Shown: positions 7,865 through 16,276, numbered from the stretch's first letter. The stretch: DNA of 64,000 nucleotides from Gemmatimonadota bacterium (GCA_022827345.1 JAJDTB010000027.1:186001-250000); one strand, 5' to 3'. Numbers and translations: made by a program. The notes: generated by a model not told the origin, from the letters alone.

Positions 7865-10207
7865 ATGAAGAAAGCGGAGATGGAACCTCGATCCGACGCA
7901 CGCCCTCCCTATCTCTGGGCGGGAGCGGCAACTCTCGCGATAGGGCTTCTGTACCTGATCACCCTCGCGCCGACCACGGCGTTCTGGGACACCAGCGAGT
8001 ACATCGCGACCGCGCACATCATGGGGGTCCCGCATCCCCCGGGGAATCCGCTCTTCGTGGTCCTCGCGCGCACCTGGGGGATTCTCCTCGGGGCTTTCGG
8101 CATCTCCACCGCCGTCAGCATCAACCTCTTCTCGGCGCTGATGGGGTCACTGTCGCACGGGCTGTGGTTCCTCGTCATCCACCATATCCTGGGGCACTTC
8201 TCGGACAGCCGGCGCTTCCGTCTCATCGGCGCGGCGGCCGCCGTGCTGGTGAGCGGTACGGCGTTCACCGTCTGGAACCAGTCCAACGTCAACGAGAAGG
8301 TCTACACCGTCTCGCTCTTCACCATCGCGCTGCTCTCGTGGCTGGCATTCCGCTGGCGCGAGCGTCTGGGCCGCGGCAAGGACGACAACTTCCTCGTCCT
8401 CATGGTGTTCATCCTGGCCCTCTCGGTGGGCAATCACCTCATGGCCTTCCTGGCCGCGCCCGCGCTCTTCATCTTCGTCATGCTGGTGCACCCGCGGACG
8501 CTGCTGAACCACCGTCTCTACCTGTTCGGAATCCCCGCGGTCGTTCTGGGGCTGAGCATCCACCTCGTGCTTCCGGTTCGCTCCGGGCTTTCACCGGTGA
8601 TCAACGAGGCACAGCCCACCTGCGAGAGCGTCGGCTCGGCGCTCGGAAGCATCGTCACCTACGGCAATGCCGGCTGCGAGAAGCTCTCCTCGGCGCTGAA
8701 GCGGGACCAGTACGACAAACCTCCGCTCCTTCCCCGCCAGGCGCCGCTGATGTCCCAGGTGCGCAACTGGCTGCAGTACTTCGACTGGCAGTGGGCCCGG
8801 GGGCTGTCCCCCACGAACGTGCTCTTCGGCACGGCCCGCATACCGCTCACCCTGCTCTTCATAGGACTGGGGGTGTTCGGAACGTTCGAGCACTACCGGC
8901 GCGACCGCGTGAGTTGGGCCTACCTGACCTCGCTCTTCGTGGTGTTGTCCGCCGGTCTCGTGTACTACCTGAACTTCAAGTACGGCTTCTCGTTCGATAT
9001 CGCGGGCACCGATCTCCAGGAAGTCCGCGAGCGGGACTACTTCTTCATCGCCGGATTCTCGGTCTGGGGGCTGATGGCGGGGCTCGGGATCGTCGGCCTG
9101 TGGCAGAGGGTCTCGCGCCAGTCCGGCCTGTCCCTGACGCATTGCGCCCCGGTTCTGGGGCTCGCGCTGATCCCGCTCCTGCTCAATTTCTCGTGGGCCG
9201 ACCGGTCACGGGACTACGCCGCACGTGACTGGGCCTACAACCTCCTCATGAGCGTCGAGCCGTACGGCGTCCTCTTCACCAATGGCGACAACGACACCTT
9301 CCCGCTCTGGTATCTGCAGGAGGTCGAAGGGATCCGGCGCGATGTCACGGTTGCGGTCACGTCGTATCTCAATACCGACTGGTATGTCAGGCAGCTGCGC
9401 GAACTGACGCGTCCCTGTGACGAAGGCGAGGATCCCGACGCCGATCCGACGCGAATTCTGTGTCAGCGGCCGTACACCGCCGAGAACACCGATGCGATGT
9501 ACACCTCGAACGCGGCGGAGGCCGAGGCGGCCGGCAAGGTGCCGATCGTGCTGGACTACGAGATCCGCAAGCCCACGCGAGCCATCTTCCGCCAGGATCT
9601 GGACGACGCCACCATCGACCGGGTCGTGCGCACCCTGGTCCCGCTGGAAGAGACCAGAGATTTCGATCTGGGCCCGGTGACGGCCACGATGCGCGCCGGG
9701 CAGAGCATGTACCCCTGGCACCAGTTCACGCTGGCGGCGATCGCCAACTCGCTGGGCGACCGGCCGGTCTACTTCGCCTCGAGCGGTTCCGCGGCATCCG
9801 CCTTCGGACTCAGGCTGAGCGTCATCCGGCAGGGCCTGGCCCACCGGTTGTGGCCGGGCGATCCCGGTGAGCTCTACGGCCGTGGCGTGAGGCCGAACAA
9901 CGATGTTTCGCCGCTGACGGGCGTCGTCGGCGCGTGGGTCGACATCGCGCGCACGCAGACGCTTGTGGACCAGGTCTTCGTCCATCGCACGGGCATTCCG
10001 GATGAATGGGAATACTGGCCGGACATGTCGACCATCGGCATTCCCAACTACTACGCCTGGGTCTACTACGCCCTCTCCAGGGACGCCGAGAACCGGGGCG
10101 ACGTCGACGAGGCGAACGAGTATGCGGGGCGCTTCGACGCCTGGACGAGGCTGGGCGCGTCCCCGCCGATCGATCCAGGGTCGCGGGCGAAAGGTCAGTC
10201 CGACTGA
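7865..10207 (+). CDS. TMEM260-like (DUF2723) polytopic membrane protein, probable protein O-mannosyltransferase relative
   Basis: 780 residues, with about ten hydrophobic segments in the first 430 residues and a soluble C-terminal part. The first extracytoplasmic loop has FWDTSEYIATAHIMGVPHPP, the hallmark Asp-Glu region of the DUF2723 family, now called TMEM260-like. Human TMEM260 O-mannosylates IPT domains; glycosyltransferase activity in bacterial members is inferred from this fold relationship. A second typical block, NGDNDTFPLWYLQEVEG, follows the membrane part. The ATG at 7865 was chosen because the upstream frame is antisense to trpE. The stop overlaps the convergent Rad50-like gene by 13 bases. 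In the membrane it would use a polyprenyl-linked sugar; the target is unknown. Confidence 0.85.
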   Translation: MKKAEMEPRSDARPPYLWAGAATLAIGLLYLITLAPTTAFWDTSEYIATAHIMGVPHPPGNPLFVVLARTWGILLGAFGISTAVSINLFSALMGSLSHGLWFLVIHHILGHFSDSRRFRLIGAAAAVLVSGTAFTVWNQSNVNEKVYTVSLFTIALLSWLAFRWRERLGRGKDDNFLVLMVFILALSVGNHLMAFLAAPALFIFVMLVHPRTLLNHRLYLFGIPAVVLGLSIHLVLPVRSGLSPVINEAQPTCESVGSALGSIVTYGNAGCEKLSSALKRDQYDKPPLLPRQAPLMSQVRNWLQYFDWQWARGLSPTNVLFGTARIPLTLLFIGLGVFGTFEHYRRDRVSWAYLTSLFVVLSAGLVYYLNFKYGFSFDIAGTDLQEVRERDYFFIAGFSVWGLMAGLGIVGLWQRVSRQSGLSLTHCAPVLGLALIPLLLNFSWADRSRDYAARDWAYNLLMSVEPYGVLFTNGDNDTFPLWYLQEVEGIRRDVTVAVTSYLNTDWYVRQLRELTRPCDEGEDPDADPTRILCQRPYTAENTDAMYTSNAAEAEAAGKVPIVLDYEIRKPTRAIFRQDLDDATIDRVVRTLVPLEETRDFDLGPVTATMRAGQSMYPWHQFTLAAIANSLGDRPVYFASSGSAASAFGLRLSVIRQGLAHRLWPGDPGELYGRGVRPNNDVSPLTGVVGAWVDIARTQTLVDQVFVHRTGIPDEWEYWPDMSTIGIPNYYAWVYYALSRDAENRGDVDEANEYAGRFDAWTRLGASPPIDPGSRAKGQSD

Positions 10208-11523
10208 AGCCGCACCGTTCCCACGCCCGATCTCTGCCGGCGGACCCGCCCTGCCCCGGTCGCATCCTCGATTCGGAACAGCAGGTCGAAGCACTCCGGG
10301 GCCGAGGCCACGACGCTCGGGGTCGCCTTCACCAGCACGAATCCGATCCTGCCTCCCAGGCCCGCCAGCTCCGGCAGCACGCGTGACAGGTCCTCGGCGC
10401 TCAGTCGTTCGAGGCCGGTGGGGATGACCACCGCCCCCATCTCCAGTCCGCCCTGGATTGCCAGTTCCGCCATCGCGATGCGCGCGGCGATGCGAAGGAC
10501 CGTGATCTCCTCCCCACCCCCCCGCCCGCCCCCGGTCCACTCCTCGTAGAGGCCGGGAAACGACCCGGCAATGCGCCCGCCCGTCAGCGTCATCACCCTG
10601 CGATGGATCCTGCTCCGCACCTCCTCCCGTACGGACGCCGCGACCCCCTTCCCGGCCTCCCGCGGGGACGCGGCCACCCTCTCGACGACTCCCGCGCCCT
10701 GGCCGGCCCCCGGTGCACCCCCCCCGGCCCCCCCCTCCGCGCCGGCCCCCTCGTGCGCGACGCCGGCGATCCGCGCCCGCAGCGCCGCCGCTTCACGCTC
10801 CAGCGACGCGAGCTGTCCCGGCTTCCGCTTCAGCTGATCCCTGCGCCGCCGCCACCACTTCCCATCCTGCACGACCGATTCCCACTCCTCCCTGCGGGCG
10901 GCCAGCACCGTTTCGGCGTGTTCTCCAAGGGGCCGCTCGCACACCGAGCAGTCGGCGGCATCCCCGGCCTTCTCGATCGCGGCCACCCGCCGTCGCAGCT
11001 CGCGCTCCCGGTCGCGGTGAAGCAGCAGCCGCGTCTCGGCGTCCTGCCGTTCCCGGATCCACGCGACCTTCGCGGCCGCGGCCCGCGTGGCCACCTCGGC
11101 GGCCTTCTCCCGCAGCGCCCGCAGGTCCGCGTCCGGCGCGCCCTGCCCCTCGGCACGTCCACCACCCTTCCCCCCGCTCCCCGCACCCTGCAGTAGCGCC
11201 CCCGCCGCGGACAGCCACGTGCCGGCCGGCCCGGCACCGTACCACACCGCCGCATACTCCTCCCGGCGCATCCCGTGCCTGGCGAGGACCGGGCCCAGGA
11301 GCGACTCGAAGCGCGGCGTGCCCACCCTGACCGGGCCGTCCGGGGACGACGCCACCGGCCCCGGGCCGCGAAAGGTCCCGCCGCTGGCGAACGCGGTGTG
11401 GAGCGCGCGCGTGTACCTTCGCCACGCGGGATCGCGGTCGGCGACGACGGCAACCAATCCACGCGCATCGCGCAGGTCGACGCGGGAGCCGCGGGACCCT
11501 CCCGTGAGCGTCTGCAGCTTCAC
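10195..11523 (-). CDS. Mini Rad50/SbcC-like protein with zinc hook and degenerate ATPase motifs
   Basis: 442 residues, less than half of a normal SbcC. A short Arg/Glu-rich coiled coil (about 131-186), then a CSVC zinc hook (C192, C195), then a returning coil (about 200-252) and a C-terminal lobe (about 300-420). This is the order of Rad50: ATPase lobe, coil, hook, coil, ATPase lobe. The P-loop position reads ADRDPAWRRYTR instead of a GxxGxGKS/T motif. The signature region reads GGGEEITVLRIAARIAMAEL, and Walker B reads AVVIPTGLERL with no Asp-Glu. It therefore probably cannot hydrolyse ATP. The start overlaps the stop of the Mre11-like gene (ATGA), which supports a physical partnership. Function is unknown. 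Homology rests on layout and neighbour more than on sequence. Confidence 0.6.
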   Translation of the reverse strand: MKLQTLTGGSRGSRVDLRDARGLVAVVADRDPAWRRYTRALHTAFASGGTFRGPGPVASSPDGPVRVGTPRFESLLGPVLARHGMRREEYAAVWYGAGPAGTWLSAAGALLQGAGSGGKGGGRAEGQGAPDADLRALREKAAEVATRAAAAKVAWIRERQDAETRLLLHRDRERELRRRVAAIEKAGDAADCSVCERPLGEHAETVLAARREEWESVVQDGKWWRRRRDQLKRKPGQLASLEREAAALRARIAGVAHEGAGAEGGAGGGAPGAGQGAGVVERVAASPREAGKGVAASVREEVRSRIHRRVMTLTGGRIAGSFPGLYEEWTGGGRGGGEEITVLRIAARIAMAELAIQGGLEMGAVVIPTGLERLSAEDLSRVLPELAGLGGRIGFVLVKATPSVVASAPECFDLLFRIEDATGAGRVRRQRSGVGTVRLQSD

Positions 11524-12467
11524 GGCGCAGCCCCCCTGGCGGGCAGCGCATCCACGCGCAGCTCCACGACGCGCCGCCGGATCGGCCCCAGGACCTCCCG
11601 GTCCAGCACGGCGAGGTCATCGACCGAAAGGCCCCGCACGGGAAGCCGGAGCAGCTTGCCGTCGATGCCTCCCGGCACCCCCGCGAGCGCTTCATTCAGC
11701 CTCCGCGCGACCGTCGCCGTGCTTCCTCCGGCCGCGTCGATCGGCGCGAGGCTCACGGCGGCGCGCGCCTCGACCGGCCGGAACTTCACCTCTCCCGCCT
11801 CGAGGTCGGCGGTCAGGAACCCCTTGTCGACGGCGGCCTCTCCCCACGGATCGGGCCCGATCCGCTCCAGCGATCCGCAGTAGTGCGCACGGGGCGCGAC
11901 CGAGGTGCGGGTGTGGTTGGAGCCGAGGGCGATGTAGTCCCAGTCACGCATCCGTACCCTTGGGGCGCGGGCGCCGGCGGACGCCACCGCGGCGTGCATC
12001 ACGAGCACGTTCCATCTCGCATCCGGGTCCGGGCGCACGGGGCGCGGGCGCGCGGCGGCGATGGCGGGGTGCGGCACCAGGGTCACACTCGCTTCTCCGT
12101 CGCGCAGCTTCAGCCGCCGGACCGCCGCCGTCGCCACCTCCACCGATTCCAGCGCCCCCACGACGGCCAGGGGACCGTGCCGTTCCGGGTCGAGGGGGGT
12201 GTCCCTGGCGCCCGCCACAACCGCGAAGACCACGCCGGGCACGCGCTCCCGCAGCCTTGCCGCCGCCCGCGAGAAGACCGCGATCGGAGGCGGCGGCACG
12301 TCGGGGTGGTCGAAGACGTCGCCCGCGATCACCACGAGCTCCGGCTCGAAGTCCGCGATCCGCTCCAGGGCGGTCTCGAATACCCGCAGCACGTCGGTGG
12401 CCCGCCCGCGCCCCCGTCCGGTACCGCCGTACCCGAGGTGCAGGTCGGAGAGGTGCGCCAGCTTCAT
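11520..12467 (-). CDS. Mre11/SbcD-like calcineurin-type phosphoesterase with incomplete active site
   Basis: 315 residues: phosphoesterase domain followed by an Mre11-type capping domain (from about residue 215). Motif I (SDLHLG) and motif II (GDVFD) are intact. Motif III, normally GNH-D/E, reads GARD. Motif IV His is kept (LVMHAAV). Motif V, normally GHxH, reads GSNH. By comparison with Pyrococcus Mre11, all first-metal ligands (Asp, His, Asp, last His) are kept, while two second-metal ligands (Asn, first His of GHxH) and the catalytic His of GNH are lost. Two-metal nuclease activity is therefore doubtful. ATG at 12467 overlaps the membrane-protein stop (ATGA); the stop overlaps the Rad50-like start. 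Confidence 0.75.
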   Translation of the reverse strand: MKLAHLSDLHLGYGGTGRGRGRATDVLRVFETALERIADFEPELVVIAGDVFDHPDVPPPPIAVFSRAAARLRERVPGVVFAVVAGARDTPLDPERHGPLAVVGALESVEVATAAVRRLKLRDGEASVTLVPHPAIAAARPRPVRPDPDARWNVLVMHAAVASAGARAPRVRMRDWDYIALGSNHTRTSVAPRAHYCGSLERIGPDPWGEAAVDKGFLTADLEAGEVKFRPVEARAAVSLAPIDAAGGSTATVARRLNEALAGVPGGIDGKLLRLPVRGLSVDDLAVLDREVLGPIRRRVVELRVDALPARGAAP

Positions 12468-13741
12468 GGCCCGCCGTCGGGCGCCGGGGGCTCCTCCGCC
12501 GGCTGAATCGCCTCCATCCCCCGCACCGTCCCGGTCGGCGACGGCGAGCGGTCGAAGCACCACAGTTCGTGGTGGCGCGGCCCGAATGCCGGCGGCCCCA
12601 CGCTGCGCTGCGCGGCTCCACTGTAGCCGGAAACGCTGAACCCGGCCTCCCGCGCCGCCTGGCACAGGCTCTCCGGGGGACGGCCCCGCCGGCCACCGAC
12701 CCAGATCCGCTCGACGCCCGCGTCATGGAGCGCCTCCATCTTCAACTCCATCGCCAACTCACGCTCCGCGACGACCGTCCATCCCGGCCGCGCGGGGATG
12801 GGCGAGTCCACCTGCACCGCCTCGTCCCAGCCGAATCCGCGGGCGGCGAGGCCGCGCACGTCGCCGTCCGGCTCGAAGACGCTCCACTCCCGGTCATCCG
12901 GCAGTGCAATCCAGCTGCCCGCGCCGACGAAGAGCACCCCACCGGCGTTCTTGAGCGAGGCAACCGCGGCGGCTCTCCAATCCCCGGGCACAGGGGGATC
13001 GACGGCGCGCTCCATCCCCCCGTCCCACAGCACGCGAACGGATCGCGCGGGGACCGCGGTCTCCCAGCGCTCGAATCGCAGTTCGGGCCGGCCGCCGGCC
13101 CGGAGCACCGGCTTTCGATGCGGAACGCGGTCGAAGATCCAGCCGAGGCAGCGAGCGCCGGCCGACGCCAGCACCGCCGCGCCGAGGAAGACGGTGACCG
13201 CCAGCACGGGCTTGCCCAGCATGGCCAGCACGATCGATCCGCCGGCGACGATCCCCCCGATCCCCCCCAAAAGGACCTGGAGCCGCTCCCCGGACCCGAG
13301 CGACCCCGCGAACCCGCTCATCCGCCCCCATACGCCCCCCGCGAAGTACGAGGGCAGCGCCGCGGTGAGGGCCAGCCCGAGTCCCTGCGCCGCCCAGTTG
13401 GCGCCGAACCCGTTCATGAACTCCCACAGCCCCGCGAACGCGGCCCCGGCCAGGAGCGCCAGGAGGAACCCCATCCACCCGCGCGCCGCCGACGGCACCG
13501 CGTCTTCCCGGTCCCCGCCCCCCATCCAGATCCCGGCGATGAGCGAGATCGCGCTGACCGCGACCAGCACCGCGCCCGCCCGCGTCAACCCGCGCGAGTT
13601 GTACAGCAGGATCCCCGCGCTGGTGGCCAGTGCGGCGGCGACGGCCACGCCCGCCAGCAGCGACGGAAGCCAGAACAGCGCACGCGCTCTCGCTCCCGGT
13701 GGCCGCGCGGATTCGTCCACGGACTGCGGGCGCCTGCTCAT
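12464..13741 (-). CDS. Six-TM membrane protein with a cytoplasmic Rossmann-like C-terminal domain, unknown function
   Basis: 425 residues. The first half has six hydrophobic segments (approximately 20-47, 57-77, 86-107, 115-135, 155-175, 180-202). The second half is soluble. It contains GGVLFVGAGSW followed by WSVFEPDGDVRGLA, a spacing that recalls the glycine loop and acidic beta-2 end of spermidine-synthase-like methyltransferase folds; membrane-fused spermidine synthase homologues are known. Catalytic residues are not recognisable, so this is only a fold suggestion. The start overlaps the flavin reductase stop (ATGA) and the stop overlaps the Mre11-like start (ATGA). It is therefore translated in a chain with two DNA-repair-like proteins, which makes it the best candidate for a membrane anchor. 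Confidence 0.55.
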   Translation of the reverse strand: MSRRPQSVDESARPPGARARALFWLPSLLAGVAVAAALATSAGILLYNSRGLTRAGAVLVAVSAISLIAGIWMGGGDREDAVPSAARGWMGFLLALLAGAAFAGLWEFMNGFGANWAAQGLGLALTAALPSYFAGGVWGRMSGFAGSLGSGERLQVLLGGIGGIVAGGSIVLAMLGKPVLAVTVFLGAAVLASAGARCLGWIFDRVPHRKPVLRAGGRPELRFERWETAVPARSVRVLWDGGMERAVDPPVPGDWRAAAVASLKNAGGVLFVGAGSWIALPDDREWSVFEPDGDVRGLAARGFGWDEAVQVDSPIPARPGWTVVAERELAMELKMEALHDAGVERIWVGGRRGRPPESLCQAAREAGFSVSGYSGAAQRSVGPPAFGPRHHELWCFDRSPSPTGTVRGMEAIQPAEEPPAPDGGP

Positions 13742-14229
13742 GTTTCAACCGCGTCGTAACGGCCCCTGACGAAGAGGAGGGGATCTCCGCCGGCGGCATC
13801 CGCTCCCTGCACGCGCCCCACGAGAATCAGGTGGTCGCCGGCCTCGAAGGTCCGGTACAGGGTGCAGGACAGCCAGGCCACGACGCCGTCCAGGATGGGG
13901 CTGCCGCCATCGCCCAAGGTGTAGCCGACGCCGTCGAAGCGGCACTCCGTGTCCACTTCGGCGAAGCGCACGGCGGTCGTGGAGGCGCCGGCGCCGAGGA
14001 CGTTCACCGCAAAGGCGCCGCTCGCCAGGATCGCGCCGAGAGACGACGACTTCTCCGAGACGCAGACCAGCACCAGCGGCGGATCGAGGGAGACCGAAGT
14101 CACGGAATTCGCCGTCAGCCCGAAGGGCGTGCCGTCCCGGTGCAACGCGGTGACGACGGTCACTCCGGTGGGGTAGTGACCCATGATCTCGCGGAATCGG
14201 GCGGGATCCAGGCGTGCGTCTTGTTCCAT
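13738..14229 (-). CDS. Flavin reductase-like FMN-binding protein
   Basis: 163 residues with the flavin reductase-like (FMN-binding split barrel) pattern: IMGHYPTGVTVVTALHRDGTPFGLTANSVTSVSL near the N-terminus (TGVTVVTA and GLTANS are hallmarks), then PPLVLVCVSEKSSS and FAVNVL. The C-terminus GDHLILVGRVQ also fits. Such proteins reduce FMN/FAD with NAD(P)H for a partner oxygenase, or bind FMN for electron transfer. No monooxygenase is nearby. It lies 78 bases after rsgA and overlaps the following membrane-protein gene (ATGA). ATG at 14229 gives the usual N-terminus; a longer TTG frame to 14310 is Arg-rich and unlikely. Confidence 0.85.
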   Translation of the reverse strand: MEQDARLDPARFREIMGHYPTGVTVVTALHRDGTPFGLTANSVTSVSLDPPLVLVCVSEKSSSLGAILASGAFAVNVLGAGASTTAVRFAEVDTECRFDGVGYTLGDGGSPILDGVVAWLSCTLYRTFEAGDHLILVGRVQGADAAGGDPLLFVRGRYDAVET

Positions 14230-14306
14230 GCAGGATTCTAACAGTCCGCGGGGCGACCTGCGCCGGCGCCGGGAGGGGCGAAGCGGCGCGCCCCGTTCAC
14301 CGGTTG

Positions 14307-15212
14307 TCAAAGCTCATCGAGGATGATTCGATAGCTCTCGTGGCGCTCGGACTGTATGCGCCCTTCGGCCACGGCCGCCAGGACCGCGCACCCGGGTTCG
14401 TGAAGGTGGATGCAGTCGTTGAACTGGCAGTCCCCGATGAACGGGCGGAAGTCGGCGAAGCAACGGCCCAGGTCGCGCGCCGTCAGGTTGCCGGGTCCCG
14501 CGTCGGAGAACCCGGGAGTGTCCGCCACCCGACCGCCGCCGGCCAGGGCGATCAGCCGGCTGGAAACCGTCGTGTGCCGGCCCGCCCGCGACCGCCTTCC
14601 CACCTCGCGGGTCAGCAGGGACAGCCCCGGATCGACCGCGTTCAGCAGGGAGGACTTCCCCACCCCCGACAGCCCCACCAGCGCGGACGACCCGGCCCGG
14701 ATCAGGGACCGGAAGTCGTCGATCCCCTCGCCCGTCACCGCCGATGTCACCGTCACCGCATAGCCCGCATCCCGGTACGCCGCGGCGAACTCCTCCGCCA
14801 CCGCGCGGCCACCCGGCAGCTCCACCTTGTTGAGCACGACCCGGCACTCCATGCCGCCGGATTCACCCATGACCAGCATCCTGTCGATCACTCTGCGCGA
14901 CGGAGGCGGGTCCGCGACCGACGCCACCACCACCAGGCGATCCAGGTTGGCCGCCACCACCTTGGCAAAGCGGCTCCACGACGGTCGCCGCGACAGCTGC
15001 GTACGGCGCGGCAGCACGGCCTCGATCACCGCATCCCCGCCGGGCTCGCGGGCGAACTCCACCTCGTCGCCGATCACGACCCGGTCGCGCTCGCGTCCCC
15101 TGTGCTTCAGGCGCCCCCTCAGGGAGGCCTCCACGGTGCGGTCCCCGGTCCGCACGCGGTACACACCCCCGACGGTCTCCACGACCTGGCCCGTTGTCAC
15201 CTGGCTGCTCAC
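14307..15212 (-). CDS. rsgA: Ribosome small subunit maturation GTPase RsgA
   Basis: A circularly permuted GTPase that binds the 30S subunit late in assembly. 301 residues: N-terminal OB fold (about 8-75), then the permuted GTPase order G4 (NKVEL), G1 P-loop (GLSGVGKSSLLN), G2 region (GRHTT) and G3 (DTPGFSD). A C-terminal zinc-binding segment follows (C-x4-C-x-H-x5-C in GDCQFNDCIHLHEPGC). All catalytic elements are intact. It follows a strong terminator downstream of the sigma factor gene, so it probably has its own promoter. It is first in a minus-strand run ending with the Rad50-like gene. Confidence 0.95.
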   Translation of the reverse strand: MSSQVTTGQVVETVGGVYRVRTGDRTVEASLRGRLKHRGRERDRVVIGDEVEFAREPGGDAVIEAVLPRRTQLSRRPSWSRFAKVVAANLDRLVVVASVADPPPSRRVIDRMLVMGESGGMECRVVLNKVELPGGRAVAEEFAAAYRDAGYAVTVTSAVTGEGIDDFRSLIRAGSSALVGLSGVGKSSLLNAVDPGLSLLTREVGRRSRAGRHTTVSSRLIALAGGGRVADTPGFSDAGPGNLTARDLGRCFADFRPFIGDCQFNDCIHLHEPGCAVLAAVAEGRIQSERHESYRIILDEL

Positions 15213-15224
15213 GGGTTCATCCTA

Positions 15225-15267
15225 CAAAAACAACACCCCCGCGACGAATACCGCCGCGAGGGTGTTG
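15225..15267 (-). terminator. Intrinsic terminator after the sigma factor gene
   Basis: Reading the minus strand, a 13-bp stem with a single mismatch (arms at 15255-15267 and 15231-15243, GC-rich with CAACACC at the base) and an 11-base loop is followed by TTTTTG. It lies 31 bases past the sigma stop and just before rsgA. Confidence 0.85.
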
Positions 15268-15297
15268 CGCTCCGGGAGGCCGGCAGCCCGAGGACGG

Positions 15298-16191
15298 CTA
15301 CGCCGCGAAGGACTTGAGGGCCTTGCCCTTGTCGCCTTCGCGCAGGCGCCGCAGCGCCCGGTCCCGCAGCTGACGGATGCGCTCGCGGGTGACGCCCAGC
15401 AGGTTGCCGATCTCCTCGAGCGTGTGCTCGCGCTCGCCTTCCAGGCCGAAGTACAGCCTGAGCACCTTGGCATCGCGCGGATCGAGCGTACCCAGCGCGT
15501 TGGTCACGGCCTCGGTCAGCAGGCGGTTCTCGACCTCCAGCTCCGGCTCCGCGGCCTCTTCGGTGATGAAGCGCTCCACGAGCTGCGAATCCTCGCTGTC
15601 GCCGATGGGTGCATCCAGCCGGATCTCCGCGGCGTTGAGCGTCTGCAGCGACTCGACGAGCTGCGGCGTCAGGAAGGTCGCCTCGCCCAGCTCCTCGCTG
15701 GTCGGATCGCGGCCGAGCTCCTGCTTGAGCCGCTCCTTCTCGCGGAAGATGCGCGCGAGATCGGAAGCCCGGTTGAGCGGTACGCGCACCGGACGCCCGT
15801 GGTTGGCCAGCGAAGCCAGAATCGCCTGGCGGATCCACCACACCGCGTAGGAGATGAACTTGACGCCCTGCTCGGGATCGAACTTGCGGGCGGCCGTAAC
15901 CAGCCCGACGTTGCCCTCCTGAATCAGGTCGGTGAGGGACACGCCGCGGTTCTGGTACTTCTTGGCGACGCTGATCACGAAGCGCAGGTTCGCCTTCGCG
16001 AGCGCCTGGATCGCCTCTTCGTCACCCTTCTGGGCGCGCGCGCCCAGGATCTTTTCCATGTCCGGCGTGATCAGTTCGTGGCGGCTCACGTCCCTGAGAT
16101 ACTGATCCAGGGCGGTCTGCTCATCCAGGCTTGCATCGAAGCCGGTGAGCACATTGACCCGCCTTTTTCCACGCCGAGTTTTCCTGGCCAT
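15298..16191 (-). CDS. RNA polymerase sigma-70 factor, RpoD-like without region 1.1
   Basis: 297 residues. Region 1.2 (LDQYLRDVSRHELITPDME), region 2 (ANLRFVISVAKKYQNRG, LIQEGNVGL, KFISYAVWWIRQAI), region 3 (about 150-215) and region 4 with the -35 helix-turn-helix (TLEEIGNLLGVTRERIRQL) are all complete. Region 1.1 and the non-conserved insert of E. coli RpoD are missing; the N-terminus is a short basic tail. It may be the housekeeping or a group 2 factor. A second, similar factor lies at 39680. It has a recognisable -35/-10 promoter overlapped by an inverted repeat, and a strong terminator. The upstream HD gene lies 160 bases away on the same strand. Confidence 0.93.
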   Translation of the reverse strand: MARKTRRGKRRVNVLTGFDASLDEQTALDQYLRDVSRHELITPDMEKILGARAQKGDEEAIQALAKANLRFVISVAKKYQNRGVSLTDLIQEGNVGLVTAARKFDPEQGVKFISYAVWWIRQAILASLANHGRPVRVPLNRASDLARIFREKERLKQELGRDPTSEELGEATFLTPQLVESLQTLNAAEIRLDAPIGDSEDSQLVERFITEEAAEPELEVENRLLTEAVTNALGTLDPRDAKVLRLYFGLEGEREHTLEEIGNLLGVTRERIRQLRDRALRRLREGDKGKALKSFAA

Positions 16192-16253
16192 CTTTCTTTC
16201 TCGATTCTCCGTTACGGCCCGGACTGCCTGTCCGGATCAAACGCGTGGCATAT

Positions 16254-16276
16254 ACAGCCGTTAACGGTACGGCTGT
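16254..16276. promoter_or_regulatory. Inverted repeat over the sigma gene -10 region, possible operator
   Basis: ACAGCCGT, seven bases, then ACGGCTGT: two perfect 8-bp arms. It covers the proposed -10 hexamer (16264-16269), so a repressor bound here would block polymerase. Confidence 0.5.

Noticed and set aside
14230-14310. Longer flavin reductase reading frame
   Set aside because: The extra residues are Arg-rich (SRRRRRSP) and homologues begin at the later ATG.
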